This document shows, in pieces, positions 9,410 through 19,104 of a DNA stretch of 64,000 bases (positions within the stretch are counted from its first letter, which is position 1; every line of letters begins with the position of its first letter). Both the position numbers and the translations under genes were made by a program. A model generated the notes under the pieces. That model made no database searches. It had not been told where the DNA came from and worked only from the letters and a program-made list of their open reading frames with translations. Where the stretch lies: assembly GCF_028765165.1 (NCBI RefSeq), contig NZ_JARADB010000002.1, positions 868,001 through 932,000 of the forward strand, written 5' to 3'. The stretch is from Paenibacillus sp. MAHUQ-63 (GTDB lineage: Bacteria; Bacillota; Bacilli; Paenibacillales; NBRC-103111).

Positions 9410-9446
9410 AAGCCTTGCTCCTTAGGGAGTGAGGCTTTTCGTTTCT
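9410..9446 (+). terminator. Terminator after the membrane hydrolase gene
   Basis: AAGCCTTGCTCC pairs with GGGAGTGAGGCTT across a 3-base loop, with two weak pairs, followed by a T-rich stretch. Confidence 0.7.
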
Positions 9447-9555
9447 TGTCATTTTTTGAGCAGGGGTTTCGACTTGTGATGTCGAAAATATGGTGCAATA
9501 GTCCTATTTGAAGAATAGCCACGCTTTGAAATTGACGATCTTAGGAGCACCCGGA

Positions 9556-10131
9556 ATGAAGAAAAGAACCCCACGCGAAGAGGGCTTTACATTGATTGAA
9601 GTTTTGGCTGCAACGGTCATTTTGTCGGTGGCGGCGATGGCTATGATGGCCTTTTTCATTAACGCGATGTCCTACAATAAAGGGAATCAGAATAAGACTG
9701 TGATGGTCAATTTGGCGCGGAACGCGTTGTTTTATATGGAGAAGCAGAATTTCGGCACGGTTGAGAAATATTTCAGTCAAATCGGCGAGGCTGACGGCAA
9801 CGATCCGGTTATGACGATGGACAATTGTACGCTAGCGCCGACGGGCGGGGTGAACTGTACGATTCCTGCCAAGCATGAGCTGTTGAACAGCTTCAGCGGA
9901 ATAGGAAATGTACTGCGTCCGAGCGTCAATGGGATCGAGTATGAGATTACGGTTACATACCAGACTGAACTTGAAAAAGGTCATGCCGATGCTTCCGTGC
10001 CGAGCACGGAGGACCGGATGAGCAACTATTTGATACCGATCCGGGTAAGTGTGAAGACGCTTGGCGCCGTCGAAAGCTTGCGGAATCAGACGTCTGTGGA
10101 AGGATATGTGATAAATGAGAAAATTCGTTGA
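9556..10131 (+). CDS. Type IV pilus minor pilin, PilV-like
   Basis: A 191-residue prepilin. The class III N-terminus has a basic leader and the cleavage site G10 before FTLIEV, with the conserved Glu at mature position 5, followed by a 20-residue hydrophobic helix. Two Cys residues (CTLAPTGGVNC) could form a disulfide loop. ATG 9556 follows AGGAG at 9 bp; an upstream TTG lacks such a site. It is the first of three pilin-like genes that overlap or nearly touch. In type IV pili such minor pilins prime assembly and sit at the tip. The PilV assignment is by position and N-terminal pattern only. Confidence 0.75.
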   Translation: MKKRTPREEGFTLIEVLAATVILSVAAMAMMAFFINAMSYNKGNQNKTVMVNLARNALFYMEKQNFGTVEKYFSQIGEADGNDPVMTMDNCTLAPTGGVNCTIPAKHELLNSFSGIGNVLRPSVNGIEYEITVTYQTELEKGHADASVPSTEDRMSNYLIPIRVSVKTLGAVESLRNQTSVEGYVINEKIR

Positions 10132-10651
10132 TTTCGCGCGCGAAGAAAAAGGGCTTTCACTCGTCGAACTGATCGCCTCGTTATCCATTTTATCCTTGGT
10201 CATGGGCACGATTTATGCAGTTATTACTTTCGGCTTTACGGCGTACAACAAAGTGACAGTGGAGAATTCGCTCCGGGACGAGGCGGATATGATGATGTCT
10301 GCGGTGATGACCCAGCTGTATACCTACGGCCCGGAGTATGTATCGAATATTGCCAATGAGAACGGCATCGAGCTATCGAGGACAACGAAGCTGAACGGTA
10401 CGGAAATTCCGCGCAAACAAATGAAAATTTATAATTCCGGCTTATATATCGCGGACGCTACAGCAGCTAACGGAACGGGAAAGGTAGATCACCTCCAATC
10501 CGTCCTCTTGGACGGTTCCAGCATTCAATTGGACTGCGGCAACGCCAGCGCATGCCGGGACGGACTTATCCGAATTACGCTGGTGCTGGAACAAGAGGAT
10601 AAGAAGCACGTCAAGCATCAGCTGAAGATGGAAAGCAGATTCGGGTTTTGA
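10115..10651 (+). CDS. Type IV pilus minor pilin, PilW-like
   Basis: A 178-residue prepilin with leader MRKFVDFAREEKG cleaved before LSLVEL; Glu is again at mature position 5. A hydrophobic helix follows. The soluble part carries two Cys close together (CGNASAC). The ATG overlaps the previous gene by 17 bp and has GGAAGGAT upstream, so translation is coupled. Function as minor pilin is inferred from the leader and neighbours. Confidence 0.75.
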   Translation: MRKFVDFAREEKGLSLVELIASLSILSLVMGTIYAVITFGFTAYNKVTVENSLRDEADMMMSAVMTQLYTYGPEYVSNIANENGIELSRTTKLNGTEIPRKQMKIYNSGLYIADATAANGTGKVDHLQSVLLDGSSIQLDCGNASACRDGLIRITLVLEQEDKKHVKHQLKMESRFGF

Positions 10652-10665
10652 GCGGGGTGAGAAGG

Positions 10666-12474
10666 ATGAGAAGGTTGAAGCGGCTCAAAGAAGAACGGGG
10701 ATCCGCGCTGTTAATCGTGCTGTTCATGATATTGATTTTCACGATGCTCGGACTCGCTGTACTCAGCGCAAGTATTGGCGGCGCGGTGCGAAGTGAAACG
10801 AAGCAGAAGGATGTGCAGAGCCTGCATCTGGCCGAGAAAGCGCTGAATGAGGCGGTGGCCAGAATTAAAGCGACGCTGGACGGCCGGGAGGATTTCAATC
10901 CCGAAGCGCTTGAAGCGGAGTTAACCAGTATGTTTCCGGCCATTGAAAGCAATACGGTGGAGACCGAGTTCGCAGATGAACCGGTGACGAGTGCCGAGTT
11001 GATCAAAGAAGAGAATGGCGCTCCGCCGCAAATTAAGATTACCGTAACGGCGAACATCGACGGCGTCGTGCGTAAGCTTGAGCAGCTCGTAGGGATCAAC
11101 GCTTATCCGGATGTGCTGAATTATGCCGCCGGCTCGGAAGGCAATCTGATTCTGAATGGCTCGCCGTATTTTCTTGGAGGAGATTTGTATGCAGGCAAGA
11201 AGCTGCAAATTAAAAATCAAGCTGAATATATCTACAACAGCGAGAATGGCGAGATAAGTACAGCCAACGTAGGCAAATATACGTATTTGGAAGGTAAAGC
11301 TTTTGTGCAGACGCTGGATGATTTCACGTTTTGCGATGCTGGGATGAATCCCAATTGCTCGCCGGAACAGTACACGAGTATCAATGCCACGACGGATAAA
11401 GGGTTAACGACGATCCCGACCGTTCTCGGCGTTCAGAAGGATCATGTAGAGTTGAAATCCCAGGAAGACTTCGTACAGCTGAATATGGATGAGTCTTTCA
11501 TCGATAAAGTGACGGAAGCGGTAAGCGGAAACGCGACGGAGCGGGCGATTATCAAAAATAATTATAACCCCAACGATCCCACGCAGCTTGAAAGCTATTT
11601 GCAAAGCCGTACGGATAGGCTGAAGCTGGCGGTCTATGATCGTATCGATGACGAAGAATATGAAACGAAGCGCGCTGCCGATATTGCCGCCATCCATGAC
11701 CAAGCGGGCTTGTCCGGCGGGTCCTATTTATATAAAGGCAATTTCAATATCGGGAACGGCGGAGACTTCAACCAGCTCGTGTTCACGAAGGAAGCCAAAG
11801 CGTACCGGGAACCGATTGCGAATGGTTCAACCTATTATTCCAGCAATTGGTTCATTATTAACGGAGATTTGAATATCGATAACGAAAATTTGGATGATAA
11901 GCCCCGCGACCCGATCAAAATAAGAGGGAATATTCTGGTGACAGGGGATGCCAACATTAAAGGCGATGTGACGATGGATGCGACGATTTTCGTTCTGGGA
12001 AGCACGAATATCTTAGATGCCAGCATTAGCGGAATTACGGAAGATGGCGAAAATTACAAGGAGCTTGTTATGCTCTCAAAAGGCGAAGTGCTGATCTCCA
12101 GGGTCAATTCATTCAAAGATTTGCCAAGCGGCGGTTACGATGGTAAAAATCCGAAGAATGGAAATATTACGAGGCTCGATGCCTTCTTCTATACGGATTC
12201 CAATGCGGAATTGTATGGCGTCGGTTCTGTTTTCTGGATCAAAGGCGGATTTTTCGCCAAAGGCGACCTGACAATCAACGCGGTCAGAGGGAATACGAAA
12301 GAATCATCGGATTTAACTTCCCTATATATCGAACCCGGCCAGAGTAACATGCAAAATTCATCATCCCGATTTATTATTGAATATAACAAGGATATTTTTA
12401 CTCACCAGCAATCCGCGCTCCCGCGAGTCAAGGGTATTAATTTATCCAGAGGTAAAAAGGTTTTAGTCAAATAA
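10666..12474 (+). CDS. PilX-like membrane-anchored pilus protein, large
   Basis: A 602-residue protein. The N-terminus RGSALLIVLFMILIF resembles PilX: a Gly before the hydrophobic helix but no Glu at mature position 5. The rest is extracellular and unusually long for a PilX protein. Residues from about 380 on show rows of short beta-strands (IRGNILVTGDANIKGDV, DATIFVLGS) like a polymer-forming beta-helix. ATG 10666 is preferred behind GGGGTGAGAAGG; TTG 10648 is possible. It probably works with the two upstream pilins at the base or tip of the pilus. A bidirectional terminator follows. Confidence 0.6.
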   Translation: MRRLKRLKEERGSALLIVLFMILIFTMLGLAVLSASIGGAVRSETKQKDVQSLHLAEKALNEAVARIKATLDGREDFNPEALEAELTSMFPAIESNTVETEFADEPVTSAELIKEENGAPPQIKITVTANIDGVVRKLEQLVGINAYPDVLNYAAGSEGNLILNGSPYFLGGDLYAGKKLQIKNQAEYIYNSENGEISTANVGKYTYLEGKAFVQTLDDFTFCDAGMNPNCSPEQYTSINATTDKGLTTIPTVLGVQKDHVELKSQEDFVQLNMDESFIDKVTEAVSGNATERAIIKNNYNPNDPTQLESYLQSRTDRLKLAVYDRIDDEEYETKRAADIAAIHDQAGLSGGSYLYKGNFNIGNGGDFNQLVFTKEAKAYREPIANGSTYYSSNWFIINGDLNIDNENLDDKPRDPIKIRGNILVTGDANIKGDVTMDATIFVLGSTNILDASISGITEDGENYKELVMLSKGEVLISRVNSFKDLPSGGYDGKNPKNGNITRLDAFFYTDSNAELYGVGSVFWIKGGFFAKGDLTINAVRGNTKESSDLTSLYIEPGQSNMQNSSSRFIIEYNKDIFTHQQSALPRVKGINLSRGKKVLVK

Positions 12475-12515
12475 AAAAACATCCTTCAGTCATGGTGAAC
12501 TGAAGGATGTTTTTT
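12474..12515. terminator. Bidirectional terminator between pilX-like gene and surface protein
   Basis: AAAAACATCCTTCAG and CTGAAGGATGTTTTTT form a perfect stem with A-run on one side and T-run on the other, serving both convergent genes. Confidence 0.9.
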
Positions 12516-12518
12516 GCT

Positions 12519-15500
12519 TTAATACCGGTTGTCGTATTGCTTCTGAACAATGACACGAACGGAGTCGGAGACACTAGGGTCATCCTTATACCGCAAGGTT
12601 ACGGAAATGTCTCCGACCTTCGTTCCAGTTACAACCCCGTTGTTGATGGTAACGACGTTATCATCGTACACCCACTCCAGGCGGTCTTTCAATTCCTCTC
12701 GCCATTTGACCGGGAGTACGGTCGTTTCGGACCATAAATCATAGCTGTTTTTGCTCGTGTTCAACACTAATCGAATCGGCCCTTCCGGAAGATCGATCCG
12801 GGTCAGATTTTGTGTGATCTTGATGTCTCTCGTGTCATCGATGCCGCCTACCAGCACCCTGACCTTGATTGTGCCTTTCTCGGTGCCTGTAAGCGTTACA
12901 TCCTGGCTGTTCGGGCTGTTCAAAGAGGCATTCCCGGTTTCTTCAATGATAAACCATTGGAACCCGGAATGAACGGCGTCCGGCCGCTGGATGACGGCTC
13001 TCAGGTCAATAGAAGCCCCTTTGTCGACGGTAATGACGGCGTTCGGATCCGATTCGTTAGGATCGTCTTTCTTGACGATCGTGACGGCTTTGACCGGGTT
13101 ATCTACGGTGATCGTAAAATCCTTGGTATAAGACACACCACGATAAACGACCGTTACTTTCCCATTCACCGTACCGGCTGACTTGCCCTCCATGTTTCTC
13201 TCCAGCTGCTTCTCCCCGGAGAAACGGACGAAATTCTCATTGGTGTCGTCTCTTTCCCATTTGACGGATGTAATCTCGTCGTGCAAGAAATTGTTGCTTA
13301 CAACAAGCTGAGAAGGGACATCTCCCACATGAATCGTGATCGGGCTGTTGATGGTAATCGCCGGTTGGATAACCTGAATGTGCAGTTCATCCGTTAAGCT
13401 GCTGCCGTCTAATGCCCTTACCGTAATCGTCGCTTCGCCTTCGGCTTTGGCATGAAGTGCCGCATAGCCTTCCAGAGCGCCGCTGTTCACGCCTGAACTC
13501 GTAACTTCGATGACGTTAGCATTCGACGACTTCCATTCGAACGAAGGGTTCGTCACGTAACCAGGCGTATACTTGGCATGGAGGGTAGGCGCATCGCCAA
13601 TCTCCAGGGTCGTCTCGCCCTCCAGATCCAGGGAAGTGAGGAGGGAGATTACGTTAACGACATGAGTTTGCGTATAAGTCTTAGGCTTATCGGTCTTTAT
13701 CGTAAGCGTTACGGTAACCTGACCGGGACGAATACCTGTCAAACTGGCTATCGGTGTATCGGTTGCCCCGAATGCTGCGATGTTATTGTCGGATGAGCTC
13801 CACGCAATGGAGGTAATGGTTTCATCCGGCGTTTTGACCAGAACCGATTTCAGTTCGATGGGTTGATTGACGCTCGCGACATTCAGCCCGGTAATGTTCA
13901 AGCCCGGCATAATCACCGTGATCTTGGCCGTGTCTTGTACGCCGCTTCCGTCCTTGGCTACCGCTTGAATGTTCGCGACGCCAGCGGCTTTGGCCGTCAC
14001 GACCCCTGTTGCATCGACGGTTGCAATCGCCTCTGCGTCGGAGGACCACGTGTAATCCGTGTCGCGGGCATAAGAAGCGTCAGCCGGCCCGAATTTCGGA
14101 ATAAGCTTGGTCGTATCGCCAAGAGCGATGATTTTGTCATCCAACTGCAAGGAAGTTAGTCTGGTATAAGCTGTTATCAATCGATTCGTGAATAATACGG
14201 ATTGATCGTTCGTTGTGCTGTAATCTTTGAATGTCAGTGTCGCGTCGGACAAGGCATAATCGCCGTTAGCTGCCGGTTTGACCGTAATGGCAAATGTCTT
14301 ACTGTCGGCAATGTATTGATTGCCCGATCTTCTGAAAGGGATGTCCTCAATGCTGCCATCGATCGTATAGCCTGTTTGCAAGGTCCCGGATTTCGTGAAG
14401 CCTTGAGGCAATGTGACGACCTCCAGGTTCGCCGGCAGCGTTTCTTTATAATGAATCCGTTTCACCGTTAAATCATCGACATTAATCTCCGGGTTGTAAT
14501 TCATGGCGATCGGTTTGATCTCATAGCTGATCGTTACATTCGTATTTTTCTCGACGCGGTCGCTCGAAACGGTTCTTACAGGTTCCAATCCGGTTGGAAC
14601 AATGACTTTCACAGCAACCTGCTTCGTTTCCAGTGCGCCGCTTTTATCGGCTGTCGTGACGATGATGGTCAGATCGCCGCCTCTTCCGGAGAGCGGATTC
14701 GGGAAGGAACGAGTCACCGTCTCGCCTTTCGGCTTCTCCAGATTGGAGAGCACAGTATCCGTTTGTTCCGTATTGTTCGCATTCTTGTATGCGAATTTGA
14801 TGGATGATACGGTCGTTTTGTCAGTCAAATCCAGATCGTCGGCCCTGAAGCTGACCGAAATATCGCTTTTGGCTGAAATGTAGTTCTTCGCACTGTTCGA
14901 GAACGGAGCGGGTGTCAAAATGTCCAGCGTCGGCTTATGATTGGAACCGATGAACGCCCGGTACATCGTGTTGACGAAAAGCTGCTGCTCCCAATCCGGG
15001 AAGGAGCTGTTCTTGGTCGTATTGACGAAGTTATGGCCTGTACCGGAGTAGGTCACATTGCCTTTGGAATAGGTGTAGTAATGGTTCCAGCTGTCTTCAA
15101 CATCCCGCGGACTGCCATTGATGTTGTACCATGGGATGACCTTCGGATCGTTCAGATCAAGCCGGAAATACTGATCATGTGTTGTAGCGACAGCTGTCGG
15201 CCGTTCGCTGATGAAGAAAGGGAATTCCGTCAGCAAGCCTTCGTTGACTTTTACGGTGGACGTTGACGTGTTCGGTGCATTGAGCCCCATATTCGTCTTC
15301 GGCCCGATTTGTCCCGTGTCTGCCTGGAAATTCGTAATCCACGTCTGGTTACCTTGATATACGGTATCATGGGTGAACATGACCCCTTGTCCCGTAGCGA
15401 TATAAGATTTGACGGCAGCTGCGGCCGTTTCCGAAATGTTGGCTGTGCCGTTATAAGAATCGTTGAAACCGAAAATGATCATGTCATATTTACTATTTAA

Positions 15501-17072
15501 AGTGCTGTATTCCGTGGAATTGAAAGTATTGAAATCAATGACCGAGATTTTAATCTCATAATCTTCGGACTTCAAGTAATTTTGTTTGAGGTTGGCGTCC
15601 AACAGCAAGCTGCTCGTTTTGGCAGACGATTGCGAGTTTGGAATGACCTGCAGCACATGGATCGTCGGCGGCTGATCCTGATAGCGGAAAACGCCTGCCG
15701 CATAATCCTTGAGCATGCCGGTGGTTGTCTGGTCTACAAGCTCAAGACGCCAGTAATAAAGTCCGGAGTACCCTTTCGGCAATGTAAAGCTGATCGTATT
15801 GTTCGATAAGGATGTGACCGGAACCGACTGCACTAAATGGTTGGCATCGAATTTCAGCACACTGTCGAGCCCGAGATATAGATTAGCAACCAGGTTGCGC
15901 TGGTTCAGATTGCGAACATTCGAAACATCGAATGTATACGTGAGTGTGTCGCCTGGGCGATATTTCGTGCTGCGGTTTGCAGACAACGTGTAGTCGGCCG
16001 GTTGGCTAGTAACGTTAATGCGGGGGCGCACATTCGCATACGCAAACAGATTGGTTTTCTGAATAAAAGCAGCAAAAGAGTCGATTTCACTATTATTTAC
16101 AAAAATCACATTGCTTTTTGGTGTCGTTTTGTACCGGTTAAACAGGTTGTATAGATTCCCTTTTTTTTGAGTCCATCTGTCGCTATTATAGCTGTCCAAA
16201 AACCCCTGATAAATGGCGCCGCGTTTCGCTGCGTCATCACTATAGACGATAACCGGCAGACCTTTATTTATGTACTTCTCCGTAATTTCCGTCGCTTTTA
16301 GGCTTGTCATATCATTTTCCAAGAAGCGGGTATCATGGTTGCTGCCTGTCTCGGAAGTGGGGTTAAACAAGCTTTTGCCGAAGTAGACTGCGTCATATTT
16401 GCCATCGAGCTCTTCGCGCAGCGCGACAAACTTCTTGATGCTCATGGTTTCCAAGCTAATCGCCTGATTCGAACCGAATAGTTTGGAAAAATCGGAGACG
16501 ACAGACCACTCATTGGCCGACTTTTCGAGATCTTTAATCTCAAGAATTTTGAACGGCTTCGTGAAATCGTTCAGAATAAACTTCTCATGGTCGCCATAGA
16601 TGCTTGCGCTTGTCGTTTTGAGCGGCTTCTGGGGATCTTCCACATACACATATTTGTTATGCGTTCGGGACTTCAACGAGATCGTGCCGTCGCTATTGTA
16701 AATTAAATCATAAAATTCGGCCGAACCGATTGTGCCGGCATTAGGTACGATTGCGCTATCGTCGCTGCCTCCCGAGTTGACATATTTCCCGTTCGAGAGC
16801 GCTTCGATCGCGTAACTGCCATTGCTTTGCTCGATGAGCTGAAAGAGTTCGCTGGACCCCGGCGTCTCGCTATTCGCTTTCAAAGCTCCATTATCGCTGT
16901 TTCCGGCAGGTGAGACGTATTGCTGCGTATACTTGGATTTCAACGCGATGGTCATCGAGTCGCCGGCGGCGGCTAAAACCGGTTTCGCCGGACTGCCTGC
17001 CAAAGAGCAGACGGACACTAGCAGTGTGGTGATCAGGGTTATACTGATCTTTTTTTGTATGGCGGATAACAT
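12519..17072 (-). CDS. Large secreted Ig-repeat protein, possible pilus-associated adhesin
   Basis: A 1517-residue exported protein. Residues 1-36 are a signal peptide ending near LAAAG. Residues 40-165 show repeated KYV and NGKYV units like a beta-trefoil (fascin/ricin-like) fold. Residues 170-350 and 465-730 look like globular alpha/beta domains of the kind seen in DUF5057-type surface proteins (FGFND, FTHDT). From about 990 to the C-terminus there are at least four bacterial Ig-like (Big_2) repeats (YTWSSDAEAIATVDATG, WKSSNANVIEVTSSG). There is no LPXTG, SLH or C-terminal membrane segment. The ATG has GGAGGAGGGACTT upstream. It lies head-to-head with pilB inside the pilus locus, which suggests a surface or pilus-tip role; that is inference. 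Confidence 0.65.
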   Translation of the reverse strand: MLSAIQKKISITLITTLLVSVCSLAGSPAKPVLAAAGDSMTIALKSKYTQQYVSPAGNSDNGALKANSETPGSSELFQLIEQSNGSYAIEALSNGKYVNSGGSDDSAIVPNAGTIGSAEFYDLIYNSDGTISLKSRTHNKYVYVEDPQKPLKTTSASIYGDHEKFILNDFTKPFKILEIKDLEKSANEWSVVSDFSKLFGSNQAISLETMSIKKFVALREELDGKYDAVYFGKSLFNPTSETGSNHDTRFLENDMTSLKATEITEKYINKGLPVIVYSDDAAKRGAIYQGFLDSYNSDRWTQKKGNLYNLFNRYKTTPKSNVIFVNNSEIDSFAAFIQKTNLFAYANVRPRINVTSQPADYTLSANRSTKYRPGDTLTYTFDVSNVRNLNQRNLVANLYLGLDSVLKFDANHLVQSVPVTSLSNNTISFTLPKGYSGLYYWRLELVDQTTTGMLKDYAAGVFRYQDQPPTIHVLQVIPNSQSSAKTSSLLLDANLKQNYLKSEDYEIKISVIDFNTFNSTEYSTLNSKYDMIIFGFNDSYNGTANISETAAAAVKSYIATGQGVMFTHDTVYQGNQTWITNFQADTGQIGPKTNMGLNAPNTSTSTVKVNEGLLTEFPFFISERPTAVATTHDQYFRLDLNDPKVIPWYNINGSPRDVEDSWNHYYTYSKGNVTYSGTGHNFVNTTKNSSFPDWEQQLFVNTMYRAFIGSNHKPTLDILTPAPFSNSAKNYISAKSDISVSFRADDLDLTDKTTVSSIKFAYKNANNTEQTDTVLSNLEKPKGETVTRSFPNPLSGRGGDLTIIVTTADKSGALETKQVAVKVIVPTGLEPVRTVSSDRVEKNTNVTISYEIKPIAMNYNPEINVDDLTVKRIHYKETLPANLEVVTLPQGFTKSGTLQTGYTIDGSIEDIPFRRSGNQYIADSKTFAITVKPAANGDYALSDATLTFKDYSTTNDQSVLFTNRLITAYTRLTSLQLDDKIIALGDTTKLIPKFGPADASYARDTDYTWSSDAEAIATVDATGVVTAKAAGVANIQAVAKDGSGVQDTAKITVIMPGLNITGLNVASVNQPIELKSVLVKTPDETITSIAWSSSDNNIAAFGATDTPIASLTGIRPGQVTVTLTIKTDKPKTYTQTHVVNVISLLTSLDLEGETTLEIGDAPTLHAKYTPGYVTNPSFEWKSSNANVIEVTSSGVNSGALEGYAALHAKAEGEATITVRALDGSSLTDELHIQVIQPAITINSPITIHVGDVPSQLVVSNNFLHDEITSVKWERDDTNENFVRFSGEKQLERNMEGKSAGTVNGKVTVVYRGVSYTKDFTITVDNPVKAVTIVKKDDPNESDPNAVITVDKGASIDLRAVIQRPDAVHSGFQWFIIEETGNASLNSPNSQDVTLTGTEKGTIKVRVLVGGIDDTRDIKITQNLTRIDLPEGPIRLVLNTSKNSYDLWSETTVLPVKWREELKDRLEWVYDDNVVTINNGVVTGTKVGDISVTLRYKDDPSVSDSVRVIVQKQYDNRY

Positions 17073-17420
17073 AAGTCCCTCCTCCTTTATAGTAAATACA
17101 CAAGCCTATCATATGAGACTATTGTACTACCTTTGTGCCTATGAAATATACAGTTTGCGTCCATTATAACGTAAATATTTTAAGAAAGATTAAGGAATCT
17201 TGACGAAAAATACATAATTTTTCATGATTTTTTTGAGAGGACTTTATGGACGGTGAACAGAATTTGTAGACTAGTGAACATTTGTTGTATGAAACGACAA
17301 TATTCGATAAGATCATATACTAAAGTGCTGCCTATTGTTGTATAATGTTTTTTGTCTTCGTTGAAATTAGGTATTTAGTCCTACATTTTTTCCTTAAAAT
17401 GGGTTTGGAGTTGATCTGGC
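17073..17420. promoter_or_regulatory. Divergent control region between surface protein and pilB
   Basis: 348 bp, AT-rich, no gene. TATAAT at 17341-17346 faces pilB but lacks a good -35. On the minus strand TATAAT (17163-17168) faces the surface protein gene, also without a clear -35. GTGAACA occurs twice, at 17253-17259 and 17274-17280, exactly 21 bp apart, as expected for a dimeric regulator binding one face of the helix. Confidence 0.4.
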
Positions 17421-19085
17421 ATGGCTCTGGTTAGAAAAAGATTGGGAGACTTATTGGTAGAAAGCGGGATTATTTCCGACGCTCAACTGCAGGAAGCTCT
17501 CAAAGAACAAGGTAAGACTAAACAGAAGCTGGGGGACCTGCTGATTACGCAAGGTTATATTACGGAGCAGCAATTAATTGAGGTTCTTGAATTTCAACTC
17601 GGCATTCCTCACGTCAGTTTATTCAAATATCAAATAGATCCGGAAATTACGAAAATCATTCCGGAAAGCATGGCGAGGCGCTATCAAGCCATTCCGCTTC
17701 ATAAAGAAGGCGGCAAGCTGATGGTGGCCATGGCCGATCCTCTGGACTATTTCGCTATAGAAGAAATGCGCATGAGCACCGGCTACCGCATCGAGCCGGC
17801 GATTACGAGCAGGGATGAATTACAGCGGGCCATTGCCCGTCATTATGGACTTCAGGATTCCATGAGCCAAATGATGACGGATATGCCTACAACAGAAGAT
17901 ATTAAGGAAACGGAAATTACGGATGAGGATTCTCCGATCGTGCGGCTCGTCAATCAGATGATTCAGCAAGCCGTTCAATTGAAAGTCTCCGATATTCACG
18001 TCGACCCCGGTGAGACGAATCTAGTCATTCGATACCGGGTGGATGGGCATTTACGAACGGAGCGGATGATTCCGAAGCAAATGCAAGGCTTCATAACGGC
18101 GCGGTTGAAAATTATGGCCAAGCTGAACATCGCCGAGCGCAGGCTGCCGCAGGACGGCCGGATCAAAATGCAGGTGGACTACAAACACGTCGACATTCGG
18201 GTCTCATCGCTGCCGACCATTCACGGGGAGAAGATCGTACTGCGGCTGCTCGATTTATCAACAGGCGTTAAGCCGATCGAGCAGCTCGGGTTCGGGGAAC
18301 GCAATATGCGCGCATTCCGCGAGATGATCGAGCAGCCTTACGGCATTCTGCTCATCACCGGACCGACCGGTAGCGGGAAGACGACTACGCTGTATTCCGC
18401 TCTCAGCCATTTGAACCAGGAAAATGCCAACATTATTACGATTGAGGATCCGGTCGAGTACCAGTTGGAAGGGATCAATCAAGTGCATGTGAATCCTACG
18501 ATCGGACTTACCTTTGCTGCCGGCCTTCGTTCCATTCTGAGGCAGGATCCGAATATCGTGATGGTCGGCGAGATCCGGGACTCGGAAACGGCTGAGATTG
18601 CAATTCGCGCTTCATTGACAGGTCATCTCGTTCTTTCGACCTTACATACCAACGATTCCGTTAGCACGATCACGCGGTTTCGGGACATGGGCGTAGAGCC
18701 GTACTTGATCGCTTCGTCTTTGATTGGTGTCGTTGCCCAGCGCTTGGTGCGCCGAATATGCCACGAGTGCAAAGTTGCGTACACGCCTACAGAGCAGGAA
18801 CAGATCTTCATGAGTAACAGAGGCATCCATGTCGATAAGCTGCATAAAGGACAGGGCTGCGGCAACTGCAACCGAACAGGGTACCGCGGTAGATTGGCTA
18901 TTCACGAAGTTCTGGCGGTGAACGATGCCATGCGCCAACTCATCAGCAATAAGGCATCCGTACAAGAGATGAGAGCGGCGGCTGTGCAGGATGGACTCAT
19001 TCAACTGATGGATGATGGCGTTCAGAAAGTAAAGCAAGGCATCACATCCTTGCAAGAAGTCATTAGAGAAACAGTTGCTTACTAA
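17421..19085 (+). CDS. pilB: Type IV pilus extension ATPase PilB with MshEN c-di-GMP domain
   Basis: A 554-residue GspE/PilB ATPase that powers pilus extension at the cytoplasmic membrane. Residues 7-30 and 36-59 are two 24-residue repeats (RLGDLLVESG..., KLGDLLITQG...) separated by five residues, the exact layout of the MshEN motif that binds cyclic di-GMP. Walker A GPTGSGKTTT is at 314; the Asp box, Walker B (IVMVGEIRD) and His box (STLHTN) follow. A tetracysteine zinc motif (CHEC near 447, CGNC near 480) is typical for PilB. It is first in a tight operon with pilT, pilC and pilA. The c-di-GMP link is inferred from the motif. Confidence 0.95.
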   Translation: MALVRKRLGDLLVESGIISDAQLQEALKEQGKTKQKLGDLLITQGYITEQQLIEVLEFQLGIPHVSLFKYQIDPEITKIIPESMARRYQAIPLHKEGGKLMVAMADPLDYFAIEEMRMSTGYRIEPAITSRDELQRAIARHYGLQDSMSQMMTDMPTTEDIKETEITDEDSPIVRLVNQMIQQAVQLKVSDIHVDPGETNLVIRYRVDGHLRTERMIPKQMQGFITARLKIMAKLNIAERRLPQDGRIKMQVDYKHVDIRVSSLPTIHGEKIVLRLLDLSTGVKPIEQLGFGERNMRAFREMIEQPYGILLITGPTGSGKTTTLYSALSHLNQENANIITIEDPVEYQLEGINQVHVNPTIGLTFAAGLRSILRQDPNIVMVGEIRDSETAEIAIRASLTGHLVLSTLHTNDSVSTITRFRDMGVEPYLIASSLIGVVAQRLVRRICHECKVAYTPTEQEQIFMSNRGIHVDKLHKGQGCGNCNRTGYRGRLAIHEVLAVNDAMRQLISNKASVQEMRAAAVQDGLIQLMDDGVQKVKQGITSLQEVIRETVAY

Positions 19086-19104
19086 ATGGGAAGGAGGAAG
19101 GGAA

